Source of the DNA: Nocardioides sp.
Lineage (GTDB): Bacteria > Actinomycetota > Actinomycetes > Propionibacteriales > Nocardioidaceae
Length of the DNA stretch: 5,318 bases
NCBI GenBank assembly: GCA_023252065.1
Contig: JAHEXO010000199.1
Coordinates: forward strand, 1-5,318
Direction: 5' to 3'
The notes under the pieces are model-generated. The model made no database searches, was not told the DNA's origin, and saw only the letters and a list, made by a program, of their open reading frames with translations. How positions within the stretch are numbered: position 1 is the first letter of the stretch; each line of letters starts with the position of its first letter. The translations under genes and the position numbers were made by a program. Shown here one piece after another: positions 1-5,318 of the stretch.

Positions 1-486
1 GTGATGCTCGACCGGCCGCGCCACGAGCAGCTCGCCGACGAGGTCCGAGCGACCGGGGCGCGGATCAAGTTCCTCGTCGACGGCGACGTCGCGGGCGCGA
101 TCATGGCGGCTCGCCCCAACACGGGTATCGACCTGCTGCTCGGCATCGGTGGCACGCCCGAGGGGATCATCGCGGCCACGGCGATGAAGTGCGTCGGCGG
201 AGTCATCCAGGGCCGGCTCTGGCCCAAGGACGACGAGGAGCGGCAGCGCGCCATCGACGCCGGCCACGACCTCGACCCCGACCACGTGCTGTCCACCAAC
301 GACCTGGTCACCGGCGACGACTGCTTCTTCGTGGCCAGCGGCATCACCGACGGCGAGCTGATGCAGGGCGTCCACTTCCGCGCCCACGGTGCCACCTCGC
401 AGTCACTCGTGATGCGCTCGCGCAGCGGGACCGTCCGGCTGATCTCCAGCGAGCACCGCTTCGAGAAGCTCAGCACCTACCCCTGA
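1..486 (+). CDS. glpX: Class II fructose-1,6-bisphosphatase (GlpX), C-terminal half, partial at left edge
   Basis: Hydrolyses fructose 1,6-bisphosphate to fructose 6-phosphate and phosphate, a cytosolic step of gluconeogenesis. Only the last 161 residues are visible; the reading frame is open at the first base, so the GTG at position 1 is an internal Val codon and not the start. Three family motifs appear in the expected order: R5-P-R-H8, matching the substrate-binding KPR stretch of E. coli GlpX; D27-G-D-V-A-G; and G48-I-G-G-T-P-E54-G. The spacing of these motifs equals that of E. coli GlpX (about residues 164, 186 and 213), so E54 should be the metal-ligand glutamate, and about 160 N-terminal residues lie outside the window. 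The TGA stop at 484-486 overlaps the 3' end of the convergent lipase-like gene by 10 bp. GlpX is the usual FBPase of actinobacteria. Family assignment is secure; regulation cannot be seen. Confidence 0.95.
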   Translation: MMLDRPRHEQLADEVRATGARIKFLVDGDVAGAIMAARPNTGIDLLLGIGGTPEGIIAATAMKCVGGVIQGRLWPKDDEERQRAIDAGHDLDPDHVLSTNDLVTGDDCFFVASGITDGELMQGVHFRAHGATSQSLVMRSRSGTVRLISSEHRFEKLSTYP

Positions 487-1355
487 GACCCGCCCGGCCG
501 GACCGCGCGCCGTACGACGCGGAGGACGTCGGGGTCGACCGCCATCCCGACGTGGGACGAGCGCACCTCGACGGTGGTGGCCAGCGGATCGACGCAGGCG
601 CGCCAGTCGACGATGCCGTCACGGCGCGAGTAGACAGCCGTGAAGTCGACGCCGTCGGGCAGCGGCTGCCGGCTCTCGTCGAAGCTCGTGCGCGCGCACG
701 CGCCCGCGACGCACTCGAGCGACATCAGGCCCGGTACGCCGGCACGGCTGAGCCGCACCAGCGCGTCCAGGCTGCGGGTGAGGCTGGCGTGATGGGCGCC
801 GGGGGCGAGCATCGGGCTGCCGAGGGTGACGATCCCGGCCACCAGGTCGGGCCGGCGTACGGCGAGCCCGCGGGCGAGCAGCCCGCCCAGGCTGTGCCCG
901 ACGATCCGCACCCGACGGCCCCGCCGCTGCGCGACGGCCTCGAGCCGCGCCTCGAGCTGGGCCGCGGCCGCAAGCGTGCAGCCGACGTTGGCATGGATGT
1001 GGGACCGGTAGGTGCGATGCCCCTGCGCCCGCAGCGCGGCGGCGAGCAGCGCCAGGCTGGCGTCACCGGCCATGAACCCCGGCACCAGCACGACCGGGTC
1101 GACGTCGCGGTGGGCGGCGTGACCGGCGTAGGCCCGCGGCGGACCGGCGACCCGGCGCCCGAGCTCTCGCACGGCCAGCCTGCCGGCCTCGGTGACGACA
1201 CTCGCCTCTCGCAGCACCGCGGCCGGGCGTGGCGCAGTGAACCCCTCCGGGAGGAGGAAGTCGGCAACGGCGAAAGAGGCCACGAAACTCGACGGTACGA
1301 CGATCGGGCGCCGATGTCCTCGGCTCGCCCGACACCGTGTGCCCGCGTCTTGCAC
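477..1355 (-). CDS. Lipase/esterase-type alpha/beta hydrolase
   Basis: Probable serine hydrolase (lipase or carboxylesterase); the substrate is unknown. Counting 292 residues from the GTG at 1355, the order is: beta strand and oxyanion region V88-V-L-V-P-G-F94; nucleophile elbow G153-H-S155-L-G-G; acid region Y242-S-R-R-D246-G-I-V-D250-W; and catalytic-histidine region S266-S-H268-V-G-M. D246 is the likelier acid, with D250 the alternative. Cysteines at 215, 220 and 254 lie near the acid and may form a disulfide, but no clear signal peptide is seen, so location is uncertain. The start is uncertain: no Shine-Dalgarno precedes GTG 1355, the first 24 residues are Arg-rich and unlike the rest, and that start leaves only 21 bp to the divergent gene. 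GTG at 1283-1281 (269 residues, protein V25) is an attractive alternative. The TAG stop (477-479) overlaps the end of glpX. Family confidence is high, exact function low. Confidence 0.85.
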   Translation of the reverse strand: MQDAGTRCRASRGHRRPIVVPSSFVASFAVADFLLPEGFTAPRPAAVLREASVVTEAGRLAVRELGRRVAGPPRAYAGHAAHRDVDPVVLVPGFMAGDASLALLAAALRAQGHRTYRSHIHANVGCTLAAAAQLEARLEAVAQRRGRRVRIVGHSLGGLLARGLAVRRPDLVAGIVTLGSPMLAPGAHHASLTRSLDALVRLSRAGVPGLMSLECVAGACARTSFDESRQPLPDGVDFTAVYSRRDGIVDWRACVDPLATTVEVRSSHVGMAVDPDVLRVVRRAVRPGGSQG

Positions 1356-1376
1356 CCATGCGGTTGACTGTGTGGC

Positions 1377-2345
1377 ATGGCCGAGCCGTCACCCGCGATC
1401 CCTGAGACGCCGCCACCGGACGGGGCTGCGGGCCCACTCGCCGAGTCCTCGGGTGAGCTCTTCGCGCCCGTCTCCCCCGGCATCGAGCTCTGCTACCAGA
1501 CCTGGGGAAACCCCTCCGACGAGCCGATGCTCCTCGTGATGGGGCTCTCGAGCCCGCTCACGTGGTGGGACCCCGAGCTCTGCTCGATGCTCGCCCGTCA
1601 CGGCTACTACGTGATCACCCTCGACAACCGCGACGTCGGCCGCTCCACCAAGATGCGGGAGCGGGTCACGCGGCGGATGCTGGTGCGCGCCCTCGCAGGA
1701 CGCCGCGTGCGACCGCCCTACACGCTCGTCGACATGGCGCAGGACGCGCTGGGCCTGCTCGACCACCTCGACGTCGAGAGCGCCCACGTCGTCGGCGTGT
1801 CGATGGGCGGGATGATCGCGCAGTCCCTCGCGATCGAGGCCCCCGCCCGCGTGCGGTCACTGACCAGCATCATGTCGACGACGGGCAAGCGGACGGTCGG
1901 CTGGATCGACCCCCGGCTGATGCCCATCCTGCTCCGCCCGCTGCGCCCGGGCCTGGAGTCCTACGAGCGGACCAGCCTCACGATCTGGCGGTTGATCGGC
2001 TCGCCCGGCTATCCGCGCACCGACGAGCGCACCCTCGAGATCGCCCGAGCGACGTACGCCCGGGGCATCTCACCCACGGGCTCCCTGCGCCAGATGATGG
2101 CGATCCTCACCCAGCCCAACCGCTCGCCGCGCCTGCACTCCCTCCGGATGCCGACGCTGGTGATCCACGGCCTGGCCGACCGGATGGTGCACGTCTCGGG
2201 CGGCCGCGCGACCGCGGCGGCGGTCCCCAGGGCCGAGCTCCTGCTGATCGACGGGATGGGGCACGACCTGTCCCCCGAGCTCTACGACACCTTCGTCGAC
2301 GCGATCATCCGGGTAGCGGCTCGCGCCGACGCGCGCGCGGCCTGA
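1377..2345 (+). CDS. Alpha/beta hydrolase fold protein
   Basis: A 322-residue single-domain alpha/beta hydrolase. After a Pro/Ala-rich N-terminal stretch (1-28) the core begins. Visible motifs are the oxyanion-hole region L53-V-M-G-L57 (M-G in place of the usual H-G), the D83-N-R-D-V-G-R-S90 loop, nucleophile elbow G140-V-S142-M-G-G, acid D268 in H264-G-L-A-D-R-M, and H296 in G293-M-G-H-D. The triad is therefore complete (S142-D268-H296) and the protein should be an active ester or C-C/C-X hydrolase. The pattern resembles the large group of actinobacterial hydrolases around aclacinomycin methylesterase and EstB; the substrate cannot be deduced. ATG 1377 is the first possible start because an in-frame TGA sits at 1365-1367. 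No Shine-Dalgarno is visible, so the mRNA may be leaderless. It is divergent from the lipase-like gene and unrelated to it in sequence. A strong palindrome lies 41 bp after the stop. Confidence 0.9.
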   Translation: MAEPSPAIPETPPPDGAAGPLAESSGELFAPVSPGIELCYQTWGNPSDEPMLLVMGLSSPLTWWDPELCSMLARHGYYVITLDNRDVGRSTKMRERVTRRMLVRALAGRRVRPPYTLVDMAQDALGLLDHLDVESAHVVGVSMGGMIAQSLAIEAPARVRSLTSIMSTTGKRTVGWIDPRLMPILLRPLRPGLESYERTSLTIWRLIGSPGYPRTDERTLEIARATYARGISPTGSLRQMMAILTQPNRSPRLHSLRMPTLVIHGLADRMVHVSGGRATAAAVPRAELLLIDGMGHDLSPELYDTFVDAIIRVAARADARAA

Positions 2346-2386
2346 CCGGTCCCCTGACCAGATCGCTGGACTGCCCTTGCCGACCG

Positions 2387-2420
2387 CAGCCGGCCGTGCC
2401 CTGCAGGGCACGGCCGGCTG
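2387..2420. terminator. Perfect 34-bp palindrome, probable bidirectional terminator
   Basis: Two perfect 17-base arms (2387-2403 and 2404-2420) meet at the CTGCAG centre (2401-2406), with the stem running through AGCCGGCCGTGCCCTG. RNA from either strand would fold into a very GC-rich hairpin with a small forced loop. It lies in the 94-bp gap between two convergent genes, 41 bp after one stop and 19 bp from the other, which is the expected place for a shared terminator. No clear U tract follows on either side, as is common for actinobacterial terminator hairpins. The palindrome is seen directly; its function is inferred. Confidence 0.8.
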
Positions 2421-2439
2421 TGTCGAGGTTTCCGGCTCG

Positions 2440-3522
2440 TCAGTCGGAGATCCGCTCACCGCTCTCGGTGTCGAACACGTGGACGTTGCTCGGGTCGGTG
2501 GTGACGTGGATGACGTCGCCCTTCTTGACCGAGTCGCGGGTGCTGACCCGCACGATCATGGTGCTGGGCGTGCCCTCGACCTCGCTGGTGCCGTAGACGA
2601 AGCTGTCGGCGCCGAGCTCCTCGACCACCGTCACGTTGATCGGCATCCCCCCCTCGGCCGCCGAGACGAGGCGCCAGGCCTCGGGACGTACGCCGATGGT
2701 GATGTTGCCCTTCATCTTGGCCTCGGACGCCGCGTCGACCGGCACGTGGTACTCGCCGATCTGGGCCTTGCCCTCGTGTGCCGTGGCCTCGACGAGGTTC
2801 ATCTGCGGGGAGCCGATGAAGCCGGCGACGAAGAGGTTCACCGGCCTGTCGTAGAGGTTCAGCGGAGTGTCGACCTGCTGGAGGATGCCCAGCTTCATCA
2901 CCGCGACCCGGTCGCCCATCGTCATCGCTTCGATCTGGTCGTGCGTCACGTAGACCGTGGTGACACCGAGGTCGCTCTGGAGCTTGGCGATGTCGGTCCG
3001 GGTCTGGACCCGCATCTTGGCGTCGAGGTTGGACAGCGGCTCGTCCATGCAGAAGACCTGAGGGCTACGGACGATCGCGCGACCCATGGCCACGCGCTGA
3101 CGCTGGCCACCCGAGAGCGCCTTCGGCTTGCGCTCGAGGTATTCGGTCAGGCCGAGGATGTTGGCGGCCTCGGCGACGCGCCGCTCGCGCTCCTCGCTGG
3201 GAACCTTGGCCATCTTCAGGGCGAACCCCATGTTGTCGGCCACGCTCATGTGCGGGTAGAGGGCATAGTTCTGGAATACCATCGCGATGTCGCGGTCCTT
3301 GGGCGGCAGGTGGGTGACGTCCTTGTCGCCGATGAAGATCTTGCCCTCGTTGACCTCTTCGAGGCCGGCGAGCATCCGCAGCGTCGTGGACTTGCCGCAA
3401 CCGGACGGACCGACGAGCACCATGAACTCGCCGTCCCTGATCTCGAGATCGATCCCCGGCACCGCCGGGGTGTCGGCCCCCGGATACCAACGCTGGGCCT
3501 TCTCGAAGGTGACTGTTGCCAT
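2440..3522 (-). CDS. Sugar ABC transporter ATP-binding protein (MsiK/MsmK/UgpC/MalK type)
   Basis: Cytoplasmic ATPase that powers CUT1-type carbohydrate importers as a homodimer. All nucleotide-binding elements are present in 360 residues: aromatic A-loop around W12-Y13, Walker A G38-P-S-G-C-G-K-S-T46, Q-loop Q84, signature L136-S-G-G-Q140, Walker B ending in M159-D160-E161, D-loop S164-N-L-D167 and H-loop H194. A C-terminal regulatory/TOBE region follows from about 235 to 360, containing I276-G-V-R-P-E281, typical of the MalK/UgpC group and of its usual length (about 360-380). The ATG at 3520-3522 is preceded by GGAGGGAG (3532-3539), giving about 9 bases of spacing. It lies 61 bp downstream of the LacI-family gene on the same strand and may be co-transcribed with it. 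In actinobacteria one such ATPase (MsiK) can serve several sugar importers, so it need not serve only the adjacent binding protein. Annotation pipelines often call it ugpC, but glycerol-3-phosphate as substrate is not implied. Confidence 0.95.
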   Translation of the reverse strand: MATVTFEKAQRWYPGADTPAVPGIDLEIRDGEFMVLVGPSGCGKSTTLRMLAGLEEVNEGKIFIGDKDVTHLPPKDRDIAMVFQNYALYPHMSVADNMGFALKMAKVPSEERERRVAEAANILGLTEYLERKPKALSGGQRQRVAMGRAIVRSPQVFCMDEPLSNLDAKMRVQTRTDIAKLQSDLGVTTVYVTHDQIEAMTMGDRVAVMKLGILQQVDTPLNLYDRPVNLFVAGFIGSPQMNLVEATAHEGKAQIGEYHVPVDAASEAKMKGNITIGVRPEAWRLVSAAEGGMPINVTVVEELGADSFVYGTSEVEGTPSTMIVRVSTRDSVKKGDVIHVTTDPSNVHVFDTESGERISD

Positions 3523-3531
3523 GCTGAACTA

Positions 3532-3539
3532 CTCCCTCC
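3532..3539 (-). promoter_or_regulatory. Ribosome binding site of the ABC ATPase gene
   Basis: On the minus strand the sequence reads GGAGGGAG, with 9 bases (TAGTTCAGC) before the ATG at 3522. This strong Shine-Dalgarno supports the chosen start and suggests efficient translation of the ATPase. Confidence 0.8.
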
Positions 3540-3540
3540 A

Positions 3541-3558
3541 CCGGCAGGTACGTGCCGG
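3541..3558. repeat. Short inverted repeat between the LacI-type and ATPase genes
   Basis: CCGGCA (3541-3546) and TGCCGG (3553-3558) are perfect 6-base arms around a 6-base loop. In minus-strand RNA the hairpin would begin 25 bases after the regulator's stop and end just ahead of the ATPase ribosome binding site. It is too small and lacks the U tract for a convincing terminator; it could be an RNA processing or translation-tuning element, or chance in GC-rich DNA. Confidence 0.35.
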
Positions 3559-3583
3559 ACGATCCGTTGTGAAGTGACGGCGG

Positions 3584-4645
3584 TCACACTAGCGGCTGCG
3601 CTGACTCCCGCACAGCGCGCCGTCTCACCACCGACTCCCCTGCCACCAGGGGCATCGCCACGAGATGGCGCGCCGATGCGCGGGTCGACGTGTGGGCGGC
3701 GGGCTCCAGCAGGAGCCGGACCGCGAGGTCTCCCATCTCCTCGAAGGGCAGCGCGACCGAGGTCACCTTCGGCCGTAGCCAACCGGCCAGCTCGGAGCCG
3801 TCGAAGGAGACCACGGCGACGTCGTCCGGCACCCGGAGCCGCACCTCGGCCAGGGCTTGGTAGACGCCCATCGCGATCCGGTCGTTGAGACAGACCAGCC
3901 CGCGCGGTCGATGACCGGCGCGCAGGAACTCGTGGAGCGCGTAGTACGTCGGCTCGACGGCCCAGTCACACCGGATCACGCCCTCGACGTCGTGACCGGC
4001 CGCGGCGAGGCGTTCTCTGACGCCCGCGAGCCGGAGTGGTCCCGCGATCGCGTGAGGGGTCGGGTCCTCCCCGACGATGTGGATCCCGCCGGCGATGCCC
4101 GCGTCGAGGAAGGCGTCGGCAGCCGTCCGGCCGCCCGCCTGCTCGTCGGGGAGCACGCACACCTGGTTGCCGGCGGCGGGGTCGGTGCAGTTGAGCATCA
4201 CCACGCGGTTGCCGGGGAAGGCCGGCGCCGCGGTCTCCACGGTGGTGCGCGTGATGTAGAGCAGGCCGTCGACCTGGCGCTCTGCCATCTCGTCGAGCAG
4301 CACCGCCTCGACGGCCGGGTCACCCTCGCTCTCGCCGATCACCAGCACGTGGTCGAGGGCGCGCGCGGCTGCGTTGGCGCCGGACAGCATCCGGCTGGCG
4401 AACATGCCACTGGCCACGAAGTCGCTGATCACCCCGATCGTCTTCGTGGTCCGGGTGCGCAGGCTGCGGGCACTACGGTTGGGGCGGTAGCCGAGCTCGG
4501 CCACGGCGTCGAGCACCCGCTGGGTGGTGCGCTCGGAGATCCGCATCTCCTCGGCCCGGCCGTTGAGGATGTAGCTCACGGTCGTCCCGGAGACCCCGGC
4601 CAGCCGCGCGACGTCCGCCAACGTCGCGCGTCGGAAGGTCGACAC
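3584..4645 (-). CDS. LacI/GalR-family transcriptional regulator
   Basis: Sugar-responsive DNA-binding repressor of 353 residues, a normal family length. The N-terminal LacI helix-turn-helix is clear: T8-L-A-D-V-A-R-L-A-G-V-S19 and the recognition helix G20-T-T-V-S-Y-I-L-N-G29. The hinge helix follows at Y53-R-P-N-R-S-A-R-S-L-R63, with L62 as the likely minor-groove leucine. A periplasmic-binding-like sensor domain covers about 68-340, including the V251-C-L-N-D-R-I-A-M-G260 segment and V278-V-S-F-D-G283. The start is a GTG at 4643-4645 with GAGG five bases upstream; it puts the HTH at the normal distance from the N terminus. It is divergent from the binding-protein gene and upstream of the ATPase gene, so it most likely represses the sugar-import operon and perhaps itself. 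By alignment with LacI residues 17, 18 and 22, the specificity triad is G20, T21 and Y25. The effector sugar is unknown. Confidence 0.95.
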   Translation of the reverse strand: MSTFRRATLADVARLAGVSGTTVSYILNGRAEEMRISERTTQRVLDAVAELGYRPNRSARSLRTRTTKTIGVISDFVASGMFASRMLSGANAAARALDHVLVIGESEGDPAVEAVLLDEMAERQVDGLLYITRTTVETAAPAFPGNRVVMLNCTDPAAGNQVCVLPDEQAGGRTAADAFLDAGIAGGIHIVGEDPTPHAIAGPLRLAGVRERLAAAGHDVEGVIRCDWAVEPTYYALHEFLRAGHRPRGLVCLNDRIAMGVYQALAEVRLRVPDDVAVVSFDGSELAGWLRPKVTSVALPFEEMGDLAVRLLLEPAAHTSTRASARHLVAMPLVAGESVVRRRAVRESAQPLV

Positions 4646-4734
4646 GTCCGCCTCGTTCCTGGAAACCGGGCGGGTACGCCGTAGCCCACGAGGCCGCGGT
4701 TGGCAATCGCCCGTTCACCTTCTCGACACATGCC

Positions 4735-4764
4735 TTGACAGTGGTTTCACCAGCCCGTAATGAT
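4735..4764 (+). promoter_or_regulatory. Predicted promoter of the binding-protein operon
   Basis: A perfect -35 hexamer TTGACA (4735-4740) is followed after 18 bp by AATGAT (4759-4764), which matches the TATAAT consensus at 4 of 6 positions. The 17-bp alternative TAATGA is a poorer match. The segment sits in a locally AT-richer island of the divergent region and would place transcription start near 4771, giving a leader of about 85 bases before the ATG at 4857. A perfect -35 is notable in this GC-rich DNA. The start site itself is inferred. Confidence 0.65.
4736..4749. promoter_or_regulatory. Candidate LacI-family (cre-like) operator over the -35 region
   Basis: TGACAGTGGTTTCA fits the cre-type consensus TGWNANCGNTNWCA at every specified position except the central C, which is T here. 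It overlaps five bases of the -35 hexamer and part of the spacer, where a bound repressor would block RNA polymerase. Its own symmetry is imperfect (4 of 7 half-site pairs), so it may be a secondary site or a chance match. Confidence 0.4.
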
Positions 4765-4767
4765 GCG

Positions 4768-4783
4768 GCTGATTCGATTCAGC
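4768..4783. promoter_or_regulatory. Candidate LacI-type operator palindrome near the transcription start
   Basis: GCTGATTCGATTCAGC is a 16-bp even palindrome with 14 of 16 positions symmetric and a central CG, the hallmark geometry of LacI/GalR-family operators. It begins a few bases after the predicted -10 and covers the predicted transcription start, a classic repression position. A LacI-family gene lies divergently next to it, which makes it the likely ligand of this site. Its centre is 33 bp, about three helical turns, from the centre of the upstream candidate. Confidence 0.6.
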
Positions 4784-4845
4784 AAAGTGGTGTCTATCAC
4801 AAGCCGGACCGGATCGGCACTCCCAAGTCGCAGGGACCGAACCAC

Positions 4846-4851
4846 AAGGAG
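4846..4851 (+). promoter_or_regulatory. Ribosome binding site of the solute-binding protein gene
   Basis: AAGGAG with five bases (CATTC) before ATG 4857. This fixes the start of the binding-protein gene, which is followed directly by a proper lipoprotein signal peptide. Confidence 0.85.
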
Positions 4852-4856
4852 CATTC

Positions 4857-5318
4857 ATGAGGAGCCCCGTACGCCGTACCACTCTCCTGGGGACGGCTCT
4901 GTTCACCGTTGCCGCCCTCAGCCTGACCGCCTGTGGCAGCGGCGGCGGGAGTGGCGGCAACAGCAGCACCGTCACCATCTGGTCGAGCCTCGACGCACCC
5001 GTGCAGGCGGGTCTGCAGAAGGCCCTGGTAGCCAAGCTCAAGGCCGACAACCAGAACATCACGATCAAGTGGCAGCAGGTCCAGAACATCAACCAGCTGA
5101 TCATCACCAAGATCCAGGCCGGGGACACGCCCGACATCGCAATGATCCCCCAGCCCGGTGTCGTCACGCAGATGCAGCAGCTCGGCGCGACCAAGCCCCT
5201 CGACAACGTCGTGGACATGAGCTCGCTGAAGAGCTCGATGGTCCCCGGCACGCTCGAGGCCGGCACCATCGGCGGCAAGCTCTACGGCCTGATCGTCAGC
5301 GCCAACGTCAAGGGCCTG
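4857..5318 (+). CDS. Carbohydrate ABC transporter solute-binding lipoprotein, N-terminal part, partial at right edge
   Basis: Extracellular sugar-binding lipoprotein of a CUT1-type importer (SBP family 1). The first 154 codons are visible, and the frame is open to the last base. The sequence starts M1-R-S-P-V-R-R-T-T-L with a positive N-region, a hydrophobic core (about 10-23) and lipobox L23-T-A-C26, so C26 would be lipidated and anchor the protein to the membrane. A Gly/Ser/Asn linker (27-37) leads to the first binding-fold strand V39-T-I-W42, typical of the family. K85-I-Q-A-G-D-T-P-D-I-A95 and the I97-P-Q-P-G101 segment follow, the latter reminding me of alpha-glucoside (AglE-like) binding proteins, which is a weak hint only. 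G139-G-K-L-Y-G144 is the usual family motif. About 430 residues would be expected in full. AAGGAG precedes the start. Permease genes probably follow beyond the window, and the divergent LacI-type regulator probably controls it. Confidence 0.93.
   Translation, partial: MRSPVRRTTLLGTALFTVAALSLTACGSGGGSGGNSSTVTIWSSLDAPVQAGLQKALVAKLKADNQNITIKWQQVQNINQLIITKIQAGDTPDIAMIPQPGVVTQMQQLGATKPLDNVVDMSSLKSSMVPGTLEAGTIGGKLYGLIVSANVKGL

Noticed and set aside
1..6. GTG/ATG at the left edge as the start of a short gene
   Set aside because: The codons continue the conserved GlpX sequence just before the R-P-R-H motif, so they are internal and the gene is cut by the window edge.
189..1367. 392-codon + strand frame across the glpX end and the lipase-like gene
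   Set aside because: Low-complexity Arg/Pro/His-rich translation overlapping two well-supported genes; a GC-bias shadow.
1350..1376. TTGCAC or TTGACT as a -35 element for the + strand hydrolase
   Set aside because: TTGACT (1364-1369) is too close to the ATG, and no acceptable -10 follows TTGCAC (1350-1355).
3545..3573. Possible minus-strand promoter for the ATPase gene (TTCACA, 17 bp, TACCTG)
   Set aside because: The -10 matches poorly, and the implied transcription start would fall inside the Shine-Dalgarno of the ATPase gene.
3574..3587. GTGAC/GTCAC inverted repeat overlapping the regulator's stop codon as an operator
   Set aside because: Arms of only five bases, overlapping coding sequence, and unlike the candidate operators upstream of the binding protein; chance is likely in this composition.
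2377..3888. 503-codon open frame on the + strand opposite the ABC ATPase and the end of the regulator gene
   Set aside because: It is antisense to a fully motif-complete ATPase, its translation is rich in H, R, D and G with no recognisable domain, and long antisense frames are expected in high-GC DNA.
4715..5278. 187-codon minus-strand frame across the divergent promoter and opposite the binding-protein gene
   Set aside because: It covers the promoter, ribosome binding site and signal peptide of a clear lipoprotein gene and has no recognisable domain.

Overview
The window looks like chromosomal DNA of a high-GC actinobacterium, possibly Nocardioides or a relative. The grounds are strong G/C bias at third codon positions, GTG starts beside ATG starts, a class II (GlpX) fructose-bisphosphatase as actinobacteria use, and a CUT1 sugar-import locus with a separate MsiK/UgpC-type ATPase. 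The genus is an inference. No mobile element, tRNA, rRNA or CRISPR was seen, and no stretch over 300 bases lacks a gene.

Left part (1-2345): the C-terminal half of glpX enters from the left on the + strand. Its stop overlaps by 10 bp the end of a convergent lipase-type alpha/beta hydrolase on the - strand (477 to about 1283 or 1355). Divergent from that is a second, unrelated alpha/beta hydrolase on the + strand (1377-2345). A perfect 34-bp palindrome at 2387-2420 lies between it and the next, convergent gene and probably terminates transcription from both sides.

Right part (2440-5318): a carbohydrate ABC import locus. A sugar-type ABC ATPase (2440-3522) and a LacI-family regulator (3584-4645) lie in tandem on the - strand. 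A lipoprotein solute-binding protein starts at 4857 on the + strand and runs off the right edge. The 211-bp divergent region holds a good promoter (TTGACA, then an AATGAT -10 after 18 bp) and two candidate LacI-family operators, one over the -35 region and one close to the predicted transcription start.

The expected logic is that the LacI protein represses the binding-protein operon until a sugar ligand is present. The binding protein then captures sugar outside the membrane, permeases (presumably just beyond the right edge) move it, and the ATPase powers import. The binding-protein sequence weakly suggests an alpha-glucoside-type substrate. I find no clearly undescribed system; the most useful observations are the operator architecture and the split placement of the transporter genes.
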